Of a stretch of DNA of 40,245 bases, positions 8,578 through 16,296 are shown in pieces. Made by a program: the position numbers and the translations under genes. Source of the stretch: Actinomycetota bacterium (GTDB taxonomy: Bacteria; Actinomycetota; Acidimicrobiia; Acidimicrobiales; CADCSY01); contig JAHWJH010000007.1 in assembly GCA_019348555.1 (NCBI GenBank), positions 1 to 40,245 on the forward strand, in the 5' to 3' direction. Within the stretch, counting starts at the first letter, position 1. Each line of letters begins with the position of its first letter. Under the pieces are notes generated by a model. That model worked only from the letters and a program-made list of their open reading frames with translations. It did no database searches and was not told where the DNA came from.

Positions 8578-9489
8578 TCAGTTCCAGCTCTGCCGCCGCA
8601 GCGGGTCGACCACGGCGTGCATCCCTGCCGACAAGAGGCGCTTGTAGCCACCAAGGCGTCTCGGGTCGGCGCGCACCGCTGCAGCGAAGTGGCGGAGCGC
8701 GGCGCCGTGCAGCCCGAGTCGTGTCGCGTTCTCGCCAGCAACCTTCAACACGCTGGCCCAGGCGACGGGGTGACGCTCCAGCCACGCGCGGTGGTTCTCC
8801 AACTTGTAGAGAGCACCGTGATAGAGGTTCCGAGGAAGGCTGCGCTCCCTGTCCTCGTCCCGGCGCTGATTGATGCGCACAAGCGGCTCAGCAGTACTGA
8901 GCACCGCCAGGCCGTCCCGCTCGCACATCGGGAGGAGGCGCATGGCGAGCTCGTGGTGGGGGCCACTCGGCAGGCCGGGAACGTAGCCGCCAACGGCCGA
9001 GAACACGTCCGCACGCACGGCGAACGCCCCGCTGTCGAAGAGGGCCGCTTGACTCCCGTCCCCGTTCCACTTGTCGCGGGGTGCCACGATCCTGGACCGA
9101 TCCGTGGCCAGGTCGACGTAGAGTCCTGCGCAGGAGACGATCGCGCACGACTGGTCCCGAGCGGCCAGAGAGGCGAGGGTCGACGACCAGCCCGGGAGCA
9201 ACTCGTCGTCATCGTCCAGGAAGGCTATGAAACTGCCGCCCGAGGCCGCCGCACCGGTGTTGCGCGCCGCAGTACCCCCGGCGCGGGTCTGCGATCGGTA
9301 GAGGACCCGAGGATCTTCCAGGGCGGCGACGGCCGCGGCGGTTCTGTCCGTGGAGCCGTCATCGACGACCACGATCTCGGGCTGAGGACCTGCCTGGTTC
9401 AGGACACTGCGGACAGCCCGCAGCACGAGGTCAGCGCGGTTGTATGTGGGGATCACCACAGTGAACTTTGCCGGCTCCACTCGCATCAT
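8578..9489 (-). CDS. Glycosyltransferase family 2
   Basis: A GT-A fold enzyme of about 303 residues (PF00535). It opens with FTVVIPTYNRADLVLRAVRS, continues through VVVDDGSTD, and has the metal-binding acidic run FLDDDDELLPGW at about residue 100. A second motif, GGYVPGLPSGPHHELAMRL, fits the acceptor side. Such enzymes transfer a single sugar with inversion at the cytoplasmic face. Start choice is open. ATG 9489 and 9486 have no ribosome site, while a TACGAT box at 9488-9493 lies 7 bases before an in-frame GTG at 9480, so a leaderless GTG start is equally likely. It is divergent from a sulfotransferase gene. Confidence 0.9.
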   Translation of the reverse strand: MMRVEPAKFTVVIPTYNRADLVLRAVRSVLNQAGPQPEIVVVDDGSTDRTAAAVAALEDPRVLYRSQTRAGGTAARNTGAAASGGSFIAFLDDDDELLPGWSSTLASLAARDQSCAIVSCAGLYVDLATDRSRIVAPRDKWNGDGSQAALFDSGAFAVRADVFSAVGGYVPGLPSGPHHELAMRLLPMCERDGLAVLSTAEPLVRINQRRDEDRERSLPRNLYHGALYKLENHRAWLERHPVAWASVLKVAGENATRLGLHGAALRHFAAAVRADPRRLGGYKRLLSAGMHAVVDPLRRQSWN

Positions 9490-9584
9490 CGTAACGAAGT
9501 CCACCATGCGCTCGAAGGGGCGAGGGGTGCGCATCACGACACCGCCGGGAACCCTGGTGTCGGAGCTCGTTCGAACCGCGCTGC

Positions 9585-9590
9585 TAGGGT
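9585..9590 (+). promoter_or_regulatory. Probable -10 element for the sulfotransferase pair
   Basis: TAGGGT fits the actinobacterial TANNNT -10 pattern. It lies 62 bases before the ATG at 9647, which has its own GGAG ribosome site at 9637-9640. No clear -35 is seen. It would drive the two overlapping sulfotransferase genes. Confidence 0.35.
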
Positions 9591-9646
9591 CCGGTTCGAA
9601 TGGCTACGGGGCTTTCTGTCAGACGCTTGCATGCTCGGAGCATGCG

Positions 9647-10636
9647 ATGGGGCTTGCCGTGCTGAGACGGACGAGCACCTGGCGGCACGCATCAGGAATG
9701 GTCAAGGACCGCTTTCCGGATCTATGGGGGCAGTTGGTGGATGGGTGGGGGAGCACCTCCGCCATGCTCGAGCCGGTCGAGCTGGAGATGCACCGGCTGC
9801 AGTCCCGCTGGACCGCCCGGCGAATCGCCGAAGATCTCCTATCGGTGAAGGTCTTCATAATGTTCGTAGGACGCTCCCGCAGTGGCCACACCGTCGTCTC
9901 GTCCCTGCTGAACGCCCATCCGAATATCGTGATCGGCCAGCGCCTGCGGGTGTTGCGCTATGTCGAGAAGGGCTTCAGCCCCCACGAGATCCTTGCCTCT
10001 GCTCTCGTCGCCGATCGCCGATTCGAGCGTATGGGCCGCGTCGGCAGCAAGAGGTACGACTACTCCGTGCCGGGCGCATGGCAGGGCCGCTACCTTCGCC
10101 TGGACGTCGTCGGAGATGCCGATGTGGCCAGCGGACCGATCAGTAGGCGGCCCGACCTCTTCGAGCGGCTTCGCGAGACCATCGGGGTGCCCGTTCGCCT
10201 GGTTCATGTGGTCCGGAACCCGTTCGACAACATCACGACGTACTCGATCCGCAAGAAGATGTCCCTGGACGATGCGGTCGAGGAGTACTTCCGCGGCTGT
10301 GAGCGCACGGACTGGCTTGCCCAGAGGACGAGCCCGGAAGAATGGTTGGATGTGCACCACGAGGCTTTGTTGGCCGATCCCCGAGCAACCCTCCGACGCC
10401 TGTGCGACTTCGTTGGCGTCTCCGCACCCGAGGACTACCTGGAGAGCGCCAGCGGCATCCTCTACTCTCGACCCAACCGGAGTCGCCACCAACGACACTG
10501 GAGCCCGGAGCTCGTCGGGGTGGTGGAGCGCAGGATGTCGGCGTACGGCTACCTGGACGGCTACACCTTCGAGGAGCACACCGGCGCCGATCGTGAACCC
10601 ACGCCTGGCGCCGGGTCCGGAGACGGAGAACCTTGA
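9647..10636 (+). CDS. Sulfotransferase-family protein (SGH P-loop variant)
   Basis: This 329-residue protein has the layout of PAPS-dependent sulfotransferases. A 5'-phosphosulfate loop lies at residues 72-82 (MFVGRSRSGHT), then LLNAHP, and the 3'-phosphate-binding region VRLVHVVRNPFDNI follows near residue 185. The usual SGT of the P-loop is SGH here, as in two neighbours. It also shares with them the YDYSVPGAWQG segment but has GDADVASG where they have GDKKGG, so it is the most divergent of the three. ATG 9647 is preceded by GGAG 6 bases away. Its TGA overlaps the TTG start of the next sulfotransferase, implying translational coupling. A sulfated surface glycan is the inferred target; the substrate is unknown. 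Confidence 0.82.
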   Translation: MGLAVLRRTSTWRHASGMVKDRFPDLWGQLVDGWGSTSAMLEPVELEMHRLQSRWTARRIAEDLLSVKVFIMFVGRSRSGHTVVSSLLNAHPNIVIGQRLRVLRYVEKGFSPHEILASALVADRRFERMGRVGSKRYDYSVPGAWQGRYLRLDVVGDADVASGPISRRPDLFERLRETIGVPVRLVHVVRNPFDNITTYSIRKKMSLDDAVEEYFRGCERTDWLAQRTSPEEWLDVHHEALLADPRATLRRLCDFVGVSAPEDYLESASGILYSRPNRSRHQRHWSPELVGVVERRMSAYGYLDGYTFEEHTGADREPTPGAGSGDGEP

Positions 10637-11523
10637 CCGCCCTCCTCCGCCACGCCCGCGAGACCCTCGCTCACCGCCTCGATCCGGTTGCACGACGGCG
10701 GATCCCGATGGCGGCCTCGATGCTGTCCGCTCACGTGGGGTCGGCCATAGCTGCCGCGCAGCATCGCCACCTCTTCGACGACGTGCAGACCTACGTGATG
10801 TTCATCGGGCACGCCCGCAGCGGCCACAGCCTCGTCGGATCCCTCCTCAACGCCCATCCCGACGCCGTGATCGCCCACGAGCTCGATGTGCTCCGATACG
10901 TGCGGTGGGGGTTCCGCAGCGCGCAGATCTTCCAGCTCATCGTGGAGAGGGATGCCCTCATCACCAGCCGGGAGTTCCACGCCAACCGGCGATATGACTA
11001 CCGGGTCGCCGACCAATGGCAGGGACGCGTCAGACGTCTGAAGGTGATCGGTGACAAGAAGGGAGGAGCGTCCACCCGGAAGCTCGGGGAACACCCCGAG
11101 CTTCTGAGCCGGCTTCAGCGGACCGTTCGGGTCCCGGTGCGGCTGGTCCAGGTCGTACGCAATCCCTACGACAACATCAGCACCATCGCGCTGCGCTCGG
11201 GTCGAGATCTCGGCGAGGCGATCGACCGGTACTTCGACCGATGTGCGACCGTGCAGCAGTTGGGGAGCCAGGTGTCGGAGAAGGAGCTGATCTGCCTGCG
11301 CCACGAAGACTTCGTGGCCGACCCGGAACGCTCGATGTCGGACCTCTGCGAGTTCGTCGGGCTCGAGGCGGAGGAGTCGTATGTGCGCAGGTGTGCCGCG
11401 ATCGTGCGCCGCTCACCTCATCTCAGCCGCCACGAGATCGTCTGGGCGCAGGAGCACGTCGAGCGGGTCGAGCAGCGCCTGGCGCAGTACCCGTTCCTCA
11501 ACGGATACACCTTCGCCGGCTGA
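10633..11523 (+). CDS. Sulfotransferase-family protein (SGH P-loop variant)
   Basis: 296 residues, a paralogue of the preceding gene. The 5'-phosphosulfate loop is at residues 57-67 (FIGHARSGHSL), with LLNAHPDAVIAHE after it and the 3'-phosphate site VRLVQVVRNPYDNI near residue 173. The block YDYRVADQWQG...LKVIGDKKGG is shared with the minus-strand homologue at 16297. It starts at a TTG that overlaps the upstream stop by 4 bases, with GGAG a few bases before. It ends 43 bases from a convergent glycosyltransferase. Two adjacent, divergent copies suggest different acceptor positions or sugars, but this is inference. Confidence 0.83.
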   Translation: MTALLRHARETLAHRLDPVARRRIPMAASMLSAHVGSAIAAAQHRHLFDDVQTYVMFIGHARSGHSLVGSLLNAHPDAVIAHELDVLRYVRWGFRSAQIFQLIVERDALITSREFHANRRYDYRVADQWQGRVRRLKVIGDKKGGASTRKLGEHPELLSRLQRTVRVPVRLVQVVRNPYDNISTIALRSGRDLGEAIDRYFDRCATVQQLGSQVSEKELICLRHEDFVADPERSMSDLCEFVGLEAEESYVRRCAAIVRRSPHLSRHEIVWAQEHVERVEQRLAQYPFLNGYTFAG

Positions 11524-11566
11524 GCGGCGGGCGTCCCTTCGGCGCCGCCGTGGGGCTCGAGCCCGC

Positions 11567-12640
11567 TCAGGTGGCTCGCTCGAGGGCGCCCTCCCAGAGG
11601 CTGGTCAGCAGGGTCAGGTGTCCAGTGATGTCTGACTTCTTGGCGTGCTCGAACCCAATGTCCCGAAGCTCGGCAGGAAACGGCCTTGCAATGATCTCCA
11701 TGGCGTCATGAATCGTGTCGAACAGAAAGCCGGCGGGCCCGACGTACTCCTTCAAATCGGGTCTGATGTTCTGCATGCAGACGCCCACACCGGCCGCTTG
11801 CGCCTCCGCCACCGCCATCGGCCAACCAACCGTACCGATCTGCTTGGATGCGGTGTAGACCAACCATTCGTGCTTCTTGTATTCGGGACCCATATCGTCG
11901 GGTTCTACTTGCTGCACGATGTTCACCGGGTTGCCCATGCTTTCGTTGAAGGCAATCAGCTCGTCCGACTTGTAACCGATCGCATAGAGGTTGAAGTTCC
12001 GCTCAGGCATGTTCGCTCCGAGGCGGATGTAGTCGTTCATCGCCTTCTTCGGAATGCAGGCGCCACAGTTCATGATCGCGTCGCCGTTGGGAGAGGTATC
12101 ATAGAACCGGTCGTAATTGATGACGGGCCAGCAATCGTGGATCTTCTCGGATGGGATGCCGGCCGACTCGAGGCTCCGTCGCACGAACGGGAAGGCGAGG
12201 ATCCCGAGACAAAGGTCGTCGCGAACCATCTGTGCCGCGTCACGCACCTTGCGTGGGGCCGAACGGGAGGCCAACCTCCCGAAGACCTTTGTGAGCATCT
12301 GCTCCTTCTTGACGCGCTCGAGCACATCGAAGGAGTGGGTCCGAATCGTGAAGGGAACGTTCGTCTGTCGAGCAAGGGGGCTGAGCGTATGGATCTCACG
12401 CAGGTGGTGACCGTGGAGCACATGTGGGCGGAAGTCCTCCACCACTTCTTGCATCGCCCCGAGGTCGGTCAAGTGCTGGAAAGGAAGATGGTTTCGATAG
12501 GGTGACGAAACCTTCGGTTGATGGGTGCTGATGATCCGGATGTCGTAGTCCGCCTGCAGCGCCTCCAGCTCAGTCTTTATATAGGTCTGTGAAGCCTGGG
12601 GGTAGCCATAGAGAAGGTACAACACGCGCATCCGGCTCAA
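11567..12640 (-). CDS. GT-B glycosyltransferase (GT4-like), lower-GC gene
   Basis: 357 residues. The N-terminus MRVLYLLYGYPQASQTYI and the segment HVLHGHHLREIH match the N-terminal domain of GT4-type enzymes that act on a lipid-linked acceptor. The C-terminal part is weaker, with TVGWPMAVAEAQAAGVGVCM at the place of the usual E-x7-E region and only one of the acidic residues clear. The protein is rich in Lys, Asn and Ile, and its DNA is visibly lower in GC than its neighbours, which suggests recent transfer. Start TTG 12640 has AGGAGAGG about 10 bases upstream; ATG 12631 is the alternative. It lies next to a truncated sulfotransferase remnant, which supports an insertion. Confidence 0.75.
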   Translation of the reverse strand: MSRMRVLYLLYGYPQASQTYIKTELEALQADYDIRIISTHQPKVSSPYRNHLPFQHLTDLGAMQEVVEDFRPHVLHGHHLREIHTLSPLARQTNVPFTIRTHSFDVLERVKKEQMLTKVFGRLASRSAPRKVRDAAQMVRDDLCLGILAFPFVRRSLESAGIPSEKIHDCWPVINYDRFYDTSPNGDAIMNCGACIPKKAMNDYIRLGANMPERNFNLYAIGYKSDELIAFNESMGNPVNIVQQVEPDDMGPEYKKHEWLVYTASKQIGTVGWPMAVAEAQAAGVGVCMQNIRPDLKEYVGPAGFLFDTIHDAMEIIARPFPAELRDIGFEHAKKSDITGHLTLLTSLWEGALERAT

Positions 12641-12677
12641 AGTAGCACCGCCTCTCCTCTACAGCTTCGACAGCAGA

Positions 12678-12683
12678 ACCCTA
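12678..12683 (-). promoter_or_regulatory. Probable -10 element upstream of the lower-GC glycosyltransferase
   Basis: On the minus strand the hexamer reads TAGGGT, 38 bases before the TTG start at 12640 and followed by the ribosome site AGGAGAGG. This gives a normal short leader. No -35 is recognisable. Confidence 0.35.
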
Positions 12684-12709
12684 TCGTGGCGGAGTTCACG
12701 AGGTCCAAC

Positions 12710-12844
12710 CTAACCGACGAAGATGACGTAGCGATCGGTGGCGTCGAAGTTGGTCAGAAGCTCGTGCGACGGCCGCAACTCCTTGCGCTCGTGTCGCAAC
12801 AGGCGCGCAGCAATGCCGACGGGTTGCTCGAGGACCGTAGGGGA
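12710..12844 (-). pseudogene. Truncated sulfotransferase N-terminal remnant
   Basis: A 44-residue open stretch with coding character runs from just after the stop of the GT8-like gene, in the same frame, to a TAG at 12710-12712. Its last residues, NFDATDRYVIFVG, align with the strand entering the phosphosulfate loop of the neighbouring sulfotransferases (DDVQTYVMFIG at 10633, ADVQSYCMFIG at 16297), and the frame stops where the loop itself should begin. No matching P-loop follows in any frame. It therefore looks like the front end of a lost sulfotransferase, cut at the boundary of the lower-GC glycosyltransferase segment. It has no good start codon. Confidence 0.55.
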
Positions 12845-13867
12845 CTACCTGGCGAGCCTGGGTGTTCCGGGGAGTTTGCGGAGTGCCCGACGGACGGACT
12901 GGTAGCCCGGCTTGTCCCTCAGCAGGGCGCTCACCCGGCTACGCAACGGCGCCGAGCCGATCCCCGCGTAGCTGAGTCCGAGCGCGTCGGCACGCATCCG
13001 GTTGAACCGGTCGAGCAAGGGGTTGATCCGCGTGTTTGGGGAAGGTCGCAGGAAGCCCCGGTCGTCGATGAGCTTGTGGTAATGGAGCACGAACGGAGGG
13101 CCCCATTGGCCCCGGTACGGTCCGGCGAAGCGGGAGGCCGTGGCCGAGAGGTTGCAGTTGACCGGCAGGGGGTCGATCTCGAGCCCAGCCGTGGCCAGGG
13201 CGGCGGCGAGGGGGATCTGGTCCTTGCGCAGCTGGGCCAGGCCGAGCTCGGCCAGGCCGGGGCCGAGCAACCAGTCGAGGTGGCGCCTCCAGTGCTCCAG
13301 CAGCGGTTGGCACACCCCGCGCGGCACGAACATGACCCCACTGTTGAAGTATGGGTAGGTGCGCTGGCCGCTGACTGTCGTCACACAGTCCCTTGCCGGC
13401 TCCGCCACCCCCAGCGCCCGGTAGAGGCGCTGCCAGGTGTCTGGCTCGGTGATGTCCCGGCCGGCCGGAACGGCACGGAGGGCGTCGGCCTTCACTTCGG
13501 CCGCCAGGTCGCCGATCACCACCACGTCGCAGTCGAGTGCGAGCAGCACGTCGAAGTCGTCGCGCTCGGTTGCCAGCTCGAGCATCCGCAGCTTGTTCGA
13601 CGAGGGTCGACGGCGATCGACGGCATGGACGACCCTCACCTCGGCGTCGAGGCGGTCCATGCCGTCGACGAAGGTTTCGTCGGCGCCGTCGACGACGTGG
13701 ACCACGAACGGCGACGTCGCCAACGACCCACCGAAGTGCCGGACCGACAGGACCAGGTTCTCCATGCTCCGGTGCCAGTCGGGGCGGTTCTCGCCGACAC
13801 AGGAGATGAGCACCCGGGGTGTGGCGGTCTGAGCGTCAGGCGGAACGGTGGAAGGGCCGTCGTTCAT
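12845..13867 (-). CDS. GT-A glycosyltransferase, GT8-like
   Basis: 340 residues. After a short polar N-terminus, RVLISCVGENRPDWHRSMENL begins a GT-A fold. The metal-binding D-x-D is at Asp112 and Asp114 in LLALDCDVVVIGD, followed by YFNSGVMFVPRG and PVNCNLSAT, and by VLHYHKL late in the protein (a His used by GT8 enzymes to bind metal). This resembles the general layout of GT8-like enzymes, but I cannot name a closer family. Its ATG overlaps the stop of the upstream GT4 gene by 4 bases (13864-13867), so the pair is co-transcribed and probably coupled. The basic C-terminal 40 residues may sit against the membrane. Confidence 0.75.
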   Translation of the reverse strand: MNDGPSTVPPDAQTATPRVLISCVGENRPDWHRSMENLVLSVRHFGGSLATSPFVVHVVDGADETFVDGMDRLDAEVRVVHAVDRRRPSSNKLRMLELATERDDFDVLLALDCDVVVIGDLAAEVKADALRAVPAGRDITEPDTWQRLYRALGVAEPARDCVTTVSGQRTYPYFNSGVMFVPRGVCQPLLEHWRRHLDWLLGPGLAELGLAQLRKDQIPLAAALATAGLEIDPLPVNCNLSATASRFAGPYRGQWGPPFVLHYHKLIDDRGFLRPSPNTRINPLLDRFNRMRADALGLSYAGIGSAPLRSRVSALLRDKPGYQSVRRALRKLPGTPRLAR

Positions 13868-14964
13868 CGCCCGACCGGCAGGCCATGCCCGGTGGTGTCA
13901 CCCGTCACGACCTTGCGCTGGGCGTAGATGGCACTGAGGATCTTGTCGAACAGCGAGTCCAGCCCGTGACCGCTGACGATCGTCTCCCGCAGACGTCGGC
14001 CGACCTGCGCTCGGGTCCGGTCATCCCACGAGACCACCTCCCGGATGGTGGTGGCCACACCGGTGACGTCGTCGGCTCGGACTGCCAAGAGGCGCTGCAG
14101 GTCGGCCGGAAGCATCTCGGTGGTGCAATCGTTGGCGGTGATCACCGGCACGCCGACGGCCATCGACTCGCCGGCGGCCTTGTCGAACGCGGTCGTCGAG
14201 AAGTTGATGGTCGCCCGGTACCGCCCCAGCAACCCCGGCAGTTCGGCGTGGTCGACGGCGCCCAGGAACCGCACCTGCTCGTGGAGCCCCAATCGGTCCA
14301 CCAGCTCGCCCAGGGCCAGCCGGTGGGCCTGGTCCTTTGACGCGGGCTCGCCGAAGATGTCCAGCGTGAGGCTTAGCCCGAAGCGATCGCGACACACGGC
14401 CAGCGCCTCGACGGCCACGTCGAGGCGCTTGACCGCGGCGATACGGCCGACGGCGGCGAGATCGCGCGTCGGCGGAGCCTCGTCGAGCTGGAAGAGGCCC
14501 GTATCGATCCCGTGCCCCACGACCCGAACGGTGTCGAGTGCCAGCGGGAACGAACCCGGTGTCGGCGTGAAGATCAGGTCGTCGCAGAAGCGGGCGTAGA
14601 AGCGCATCCGAGCGGAGATGTGAGGATGCGCCTTCCACTGGTAGATCGGGTTCTTCGTGGCCACCTTCAGCGGTAGGAGCAATGCGGGATACGGGCCCCC
14701 CTGGGCGACGAAGAAGAGATCGACGTCGTGCGGCTTCATCCTCAGGGCCGCCCGGTAGAACCCGGCCGCGGTGCCGAGCCACCCCTTGGTTCCGAACCGG
14801 CGTACGGTGACGTTGGCAGGAAGCTCGGCCACGCCGTGGGTGCGGGTGAGGACGTCCACGTGCTCCACCCGTGGGTGGGCGGCGAGAGAGCGGATCCATC
14901 GAACCTGTGTGGCGACGGTGGGGCTGGTCTCGTCGACCGCCTTGCACACGTAGCAGATCCTCAT
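13864..14964 (-). CDS. Glycosyltransferase family 4
   Basis: 366 residues with GT-B architecture. MRICYVCKAVDETSPTVATQ opens the N-terminal domain. The C-terminal domain has AVGRIAAVKRLDVAVEAL, LDIFGEPA, VRFLGAVDHAELPGLLGRY and the donor-site motif FDKAAGESMAVGVPVITA, where the Glu of GES corresponds to the second Glu of the family motif and the first Glu is replaced. The ATG has GAGGGG about 11 bases upstream. It is the first gene of a two-gene operon with the GT8-like enzyme. Donor and acceptor are unknown. Confidence 0.86.
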   Translation of the reverse strand: MRICYVCKAVDETSPTVATQVRWIRSLAAHPRVEHVDVLTRTHGVAELPANVTVRRFGTKGWLGTAAGFYRAALRMKPHDVDLFFVAQGGPYPALLLPLKVATKNPIYQWKAHPHISARMRFYARFCDDLIFTPTPGSFPLALDTVRVVGHGIDTGLFQLDEAPPTRDLAAVGRIAAVKRLDVAVEALAVCRDRFGLSLTLDIFGEPASKDQAHRLALGELVDRLGLHEQVRFLGAVDHAELPGLLGRYRATINFSTTAFDKAAGESMAVGVPVITANDCTTEMLPADLQRLLAVRADDVTGVATTIREVVSWDDRTRAQVGRRLRETIVSGHGLDSLFDKILSAIYAQRKVVTGDTTGHGLPVGR

Positions 14965-14994
14965 GTCAGCGGCGTCCCCTCGAAGCGGATGACC

Positions 14995-15000
14995 TAGAGT
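14995..15000 (+). promoter_or_regulatory. Probable -10 element, leaderless type
   Basis: TAGAGT is followed after 9 bases by an ATG at 15010, the spacing seen for leaderless actinobacterial transcripts. There is no ribosome site before that ATG. The promoter would serve the small ORF and the GT4 gene behind it. Confidence 0.4.
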
Positions 15001-15009
15001 TTGGCAAGC

Positions 15010-15144
15010 ATGGCGGCGAGGCCTCCCACGATCGATGGCGGCCAGCCCTTGGAACAGAGCCTACGCGGGCACTCCCGAGGTCTGGCGCGCCCGGGCCGCT
15101 CGCTGTCGGCGCTGCCGGCGCCCGGGGCTGCCGTCCGGTCGTGA
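15010..15144 (+). CDS. Small upstream ORF coupled to the GT4 gene
   Basis: A 44-codon ORF begins at the ATG 9 bases after the TAGAGT box and ends at a TGA (15142-15144) that overlaps the GTG start of the GT4 gene in the form GTGA. The peptide begins MAARPPTIDGG and ends PGAAVRS; it matches nothing I recognise. The GT4 start has no ribosome site of its own, so terminating ribosomes from this ORF could start it. The peptide itself may have no function. Confidence 0.4.
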   Translation: MAARPPTIDGGQPLEQSLRGHSRGLARPGRSLSALPAPGAAVRS

Positions 15145-16283
15145 AGGTCCTCTACCTCATCAGCGTGCTCGCCCCCGCAGGCGCCGAACAGTCGCTGGTC
15201 GCCATGGCACCCTGCCTCTCAAAGCTGGGCGTGGAGGTCACCGTCGCCTACCTGCGAGAGCGCCCCGGGCTTCACGCCAGGCTCGAAGAGGTCGGGATCG
15301 AGGTCGTCTCCCTGACCGGTCGCGGTGGTGCTCTGCGCCGGTTCCTGCGCACGGTCCGCTTGATCCGGGACCGACAGCCCGACGTGGTGCACACCACGCT
15401 GACGGAGGCGAACATCATCGGCCGCCTGGCCGCTTCCCTCGCGCGCGTCCCCGTGGTCTCGAGCCTCGTCAACGTGAGCTACGGCCCCGAGCAGCTTGCC
15501 GCCCCAACCGGCAGCACCTTCGGCGTGCGCGTCCGGCATCTGCTCGACCTGGCCACCGCCCGGCTCGTCGTGCGGTTCCATGCGGTCACCACCACGGTGG
15601 CCGAGATCATGGCGAGGCGGCTGTACGTGCCTGCCCAGCGGATCGATGTCGTGCCACGAGGCCGCGATCCCGAGCAGTTCGGACGCCGCTCGCAGGCGCG
15701 TGGCGCCAAAGCGAGGGCGGAGCTCGGCGTGCCCAGCGACGCGCCGTTGGTGCTCGCCGTCGCCCACCAGGACTACCAGAAGGGTCTCGACGTCCTCGTC
15801 GCGGCCATGGCGCTCGTGCGCGGGAAGCGGCCCAGAGCCCGCCTGGTGGTGGCCGGCCGCGCCGGCAACCACACCGACGAACTGCGCCACCTCGTCGCCC
15901 GCCTGGACCTCGACGAGTCCGTCAGTTTCCTCGGCCTCCGCGATGACGTCCCCGAGCTGTTGAGCGCCGCCGATGTGTTCGTGCTGGCGTCGCGGTGGGA
16001 GGGGATGGGAGGCGTGCTGCTGGAAGCCATGCTCCTCGAGGCCCCGATCGTGGCAAGCGACCTGGCCACGCTTCGCGATGCCGTGCCCGACGAGCGCCAT
16101 GGCCTGCTCGTGCCGCCCGAGCAGCCGGAGGCGCTGGCCTCCGCGGTGCTCGCCGTGCTGGATGACCCCGAAGCGGCGTCCCGGCGGGCCGTGCTGGCCC
16201 GTGCCCGCGTCCTGGAGCGCTTCACCGTCGAGCGGGTGGCGGAGGAGATGCTGGCCTTCTACGAACGGGCGCTGGGGGCTTGA
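15141..16283 (+). CDS. Glycosyltransferase family 4
   Basis: 380 residues from GTG 15141, which places VLYLISVLAPAGAEQSL at the very N-terminus as usual for the family. Further motifs are DVVHTTLTEANIIGRLAA in the first domain, then VLAVAHQDYQKGLDVLV, ARLVVAGRAG and the retaining GT4 signature WEGMGGVLLEAMLLEAPIV with GLLVPPEQPEALA. The Gly-Ala-Glu turn near the N-terminus binds the donor phosphate in related enzymes. The frame stays open upstream to 14871, but those residues are Arg/Pro-rich and not coding-like. The gene is convergent with a sulfotransferase gene 13 bases away. Confidence 0.9.
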   Translation: MKVLYLISVLAPAGAEQSLVAMAPCLSKLGVEVTVAYLRERPGLHARLEEVGIEVVSLTGRGGALRRFLRTVRLIRDRQPDVVHTTLTEANIIGRLAASLARVPVVSSLVNVSYGPEQLAAPTGSTFGVRVRHLLDLATARLVVRFHAVTTTVAEIMARRLYVPAQRIDVVPRGRDPEQFGRRSQARGAKARAELGVPSDAPLVLAVAHQDYQKGLDVLVAAMALVRGKRPRARLVVAGRAGNHTDELRHLVARLDLDESVSFLGLRDDVPELLSAADVFVLASRWEGMGGVLLEAMLLEAPIVASDLATLRDAVPDERHGLLVPPEQPEALASAVLAVLDDPEAASRRAVLARARVLERFTVERVAEEMLAFYERALGA

Positions 16284-16296
16284 TGAACCTCCTGGC

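Noticed and set aside
8536-10146. 536-codon open frame on the plus strand
   Set aside because: Antisense to the GT2 gene and partly inside the sulfotransferase gene; composition is that of a shadow frame.
11524-11566. GC-rich inverted repeat as a terminator between convergent genes
   Set aside because: Only about 5 pairs and no T-tract on either strand.
12686-13927. 413-codon open frame on the plus strand
   Set aside because: Antisense to the GT8-like gene, which has a clear D-x-D and normal composition.
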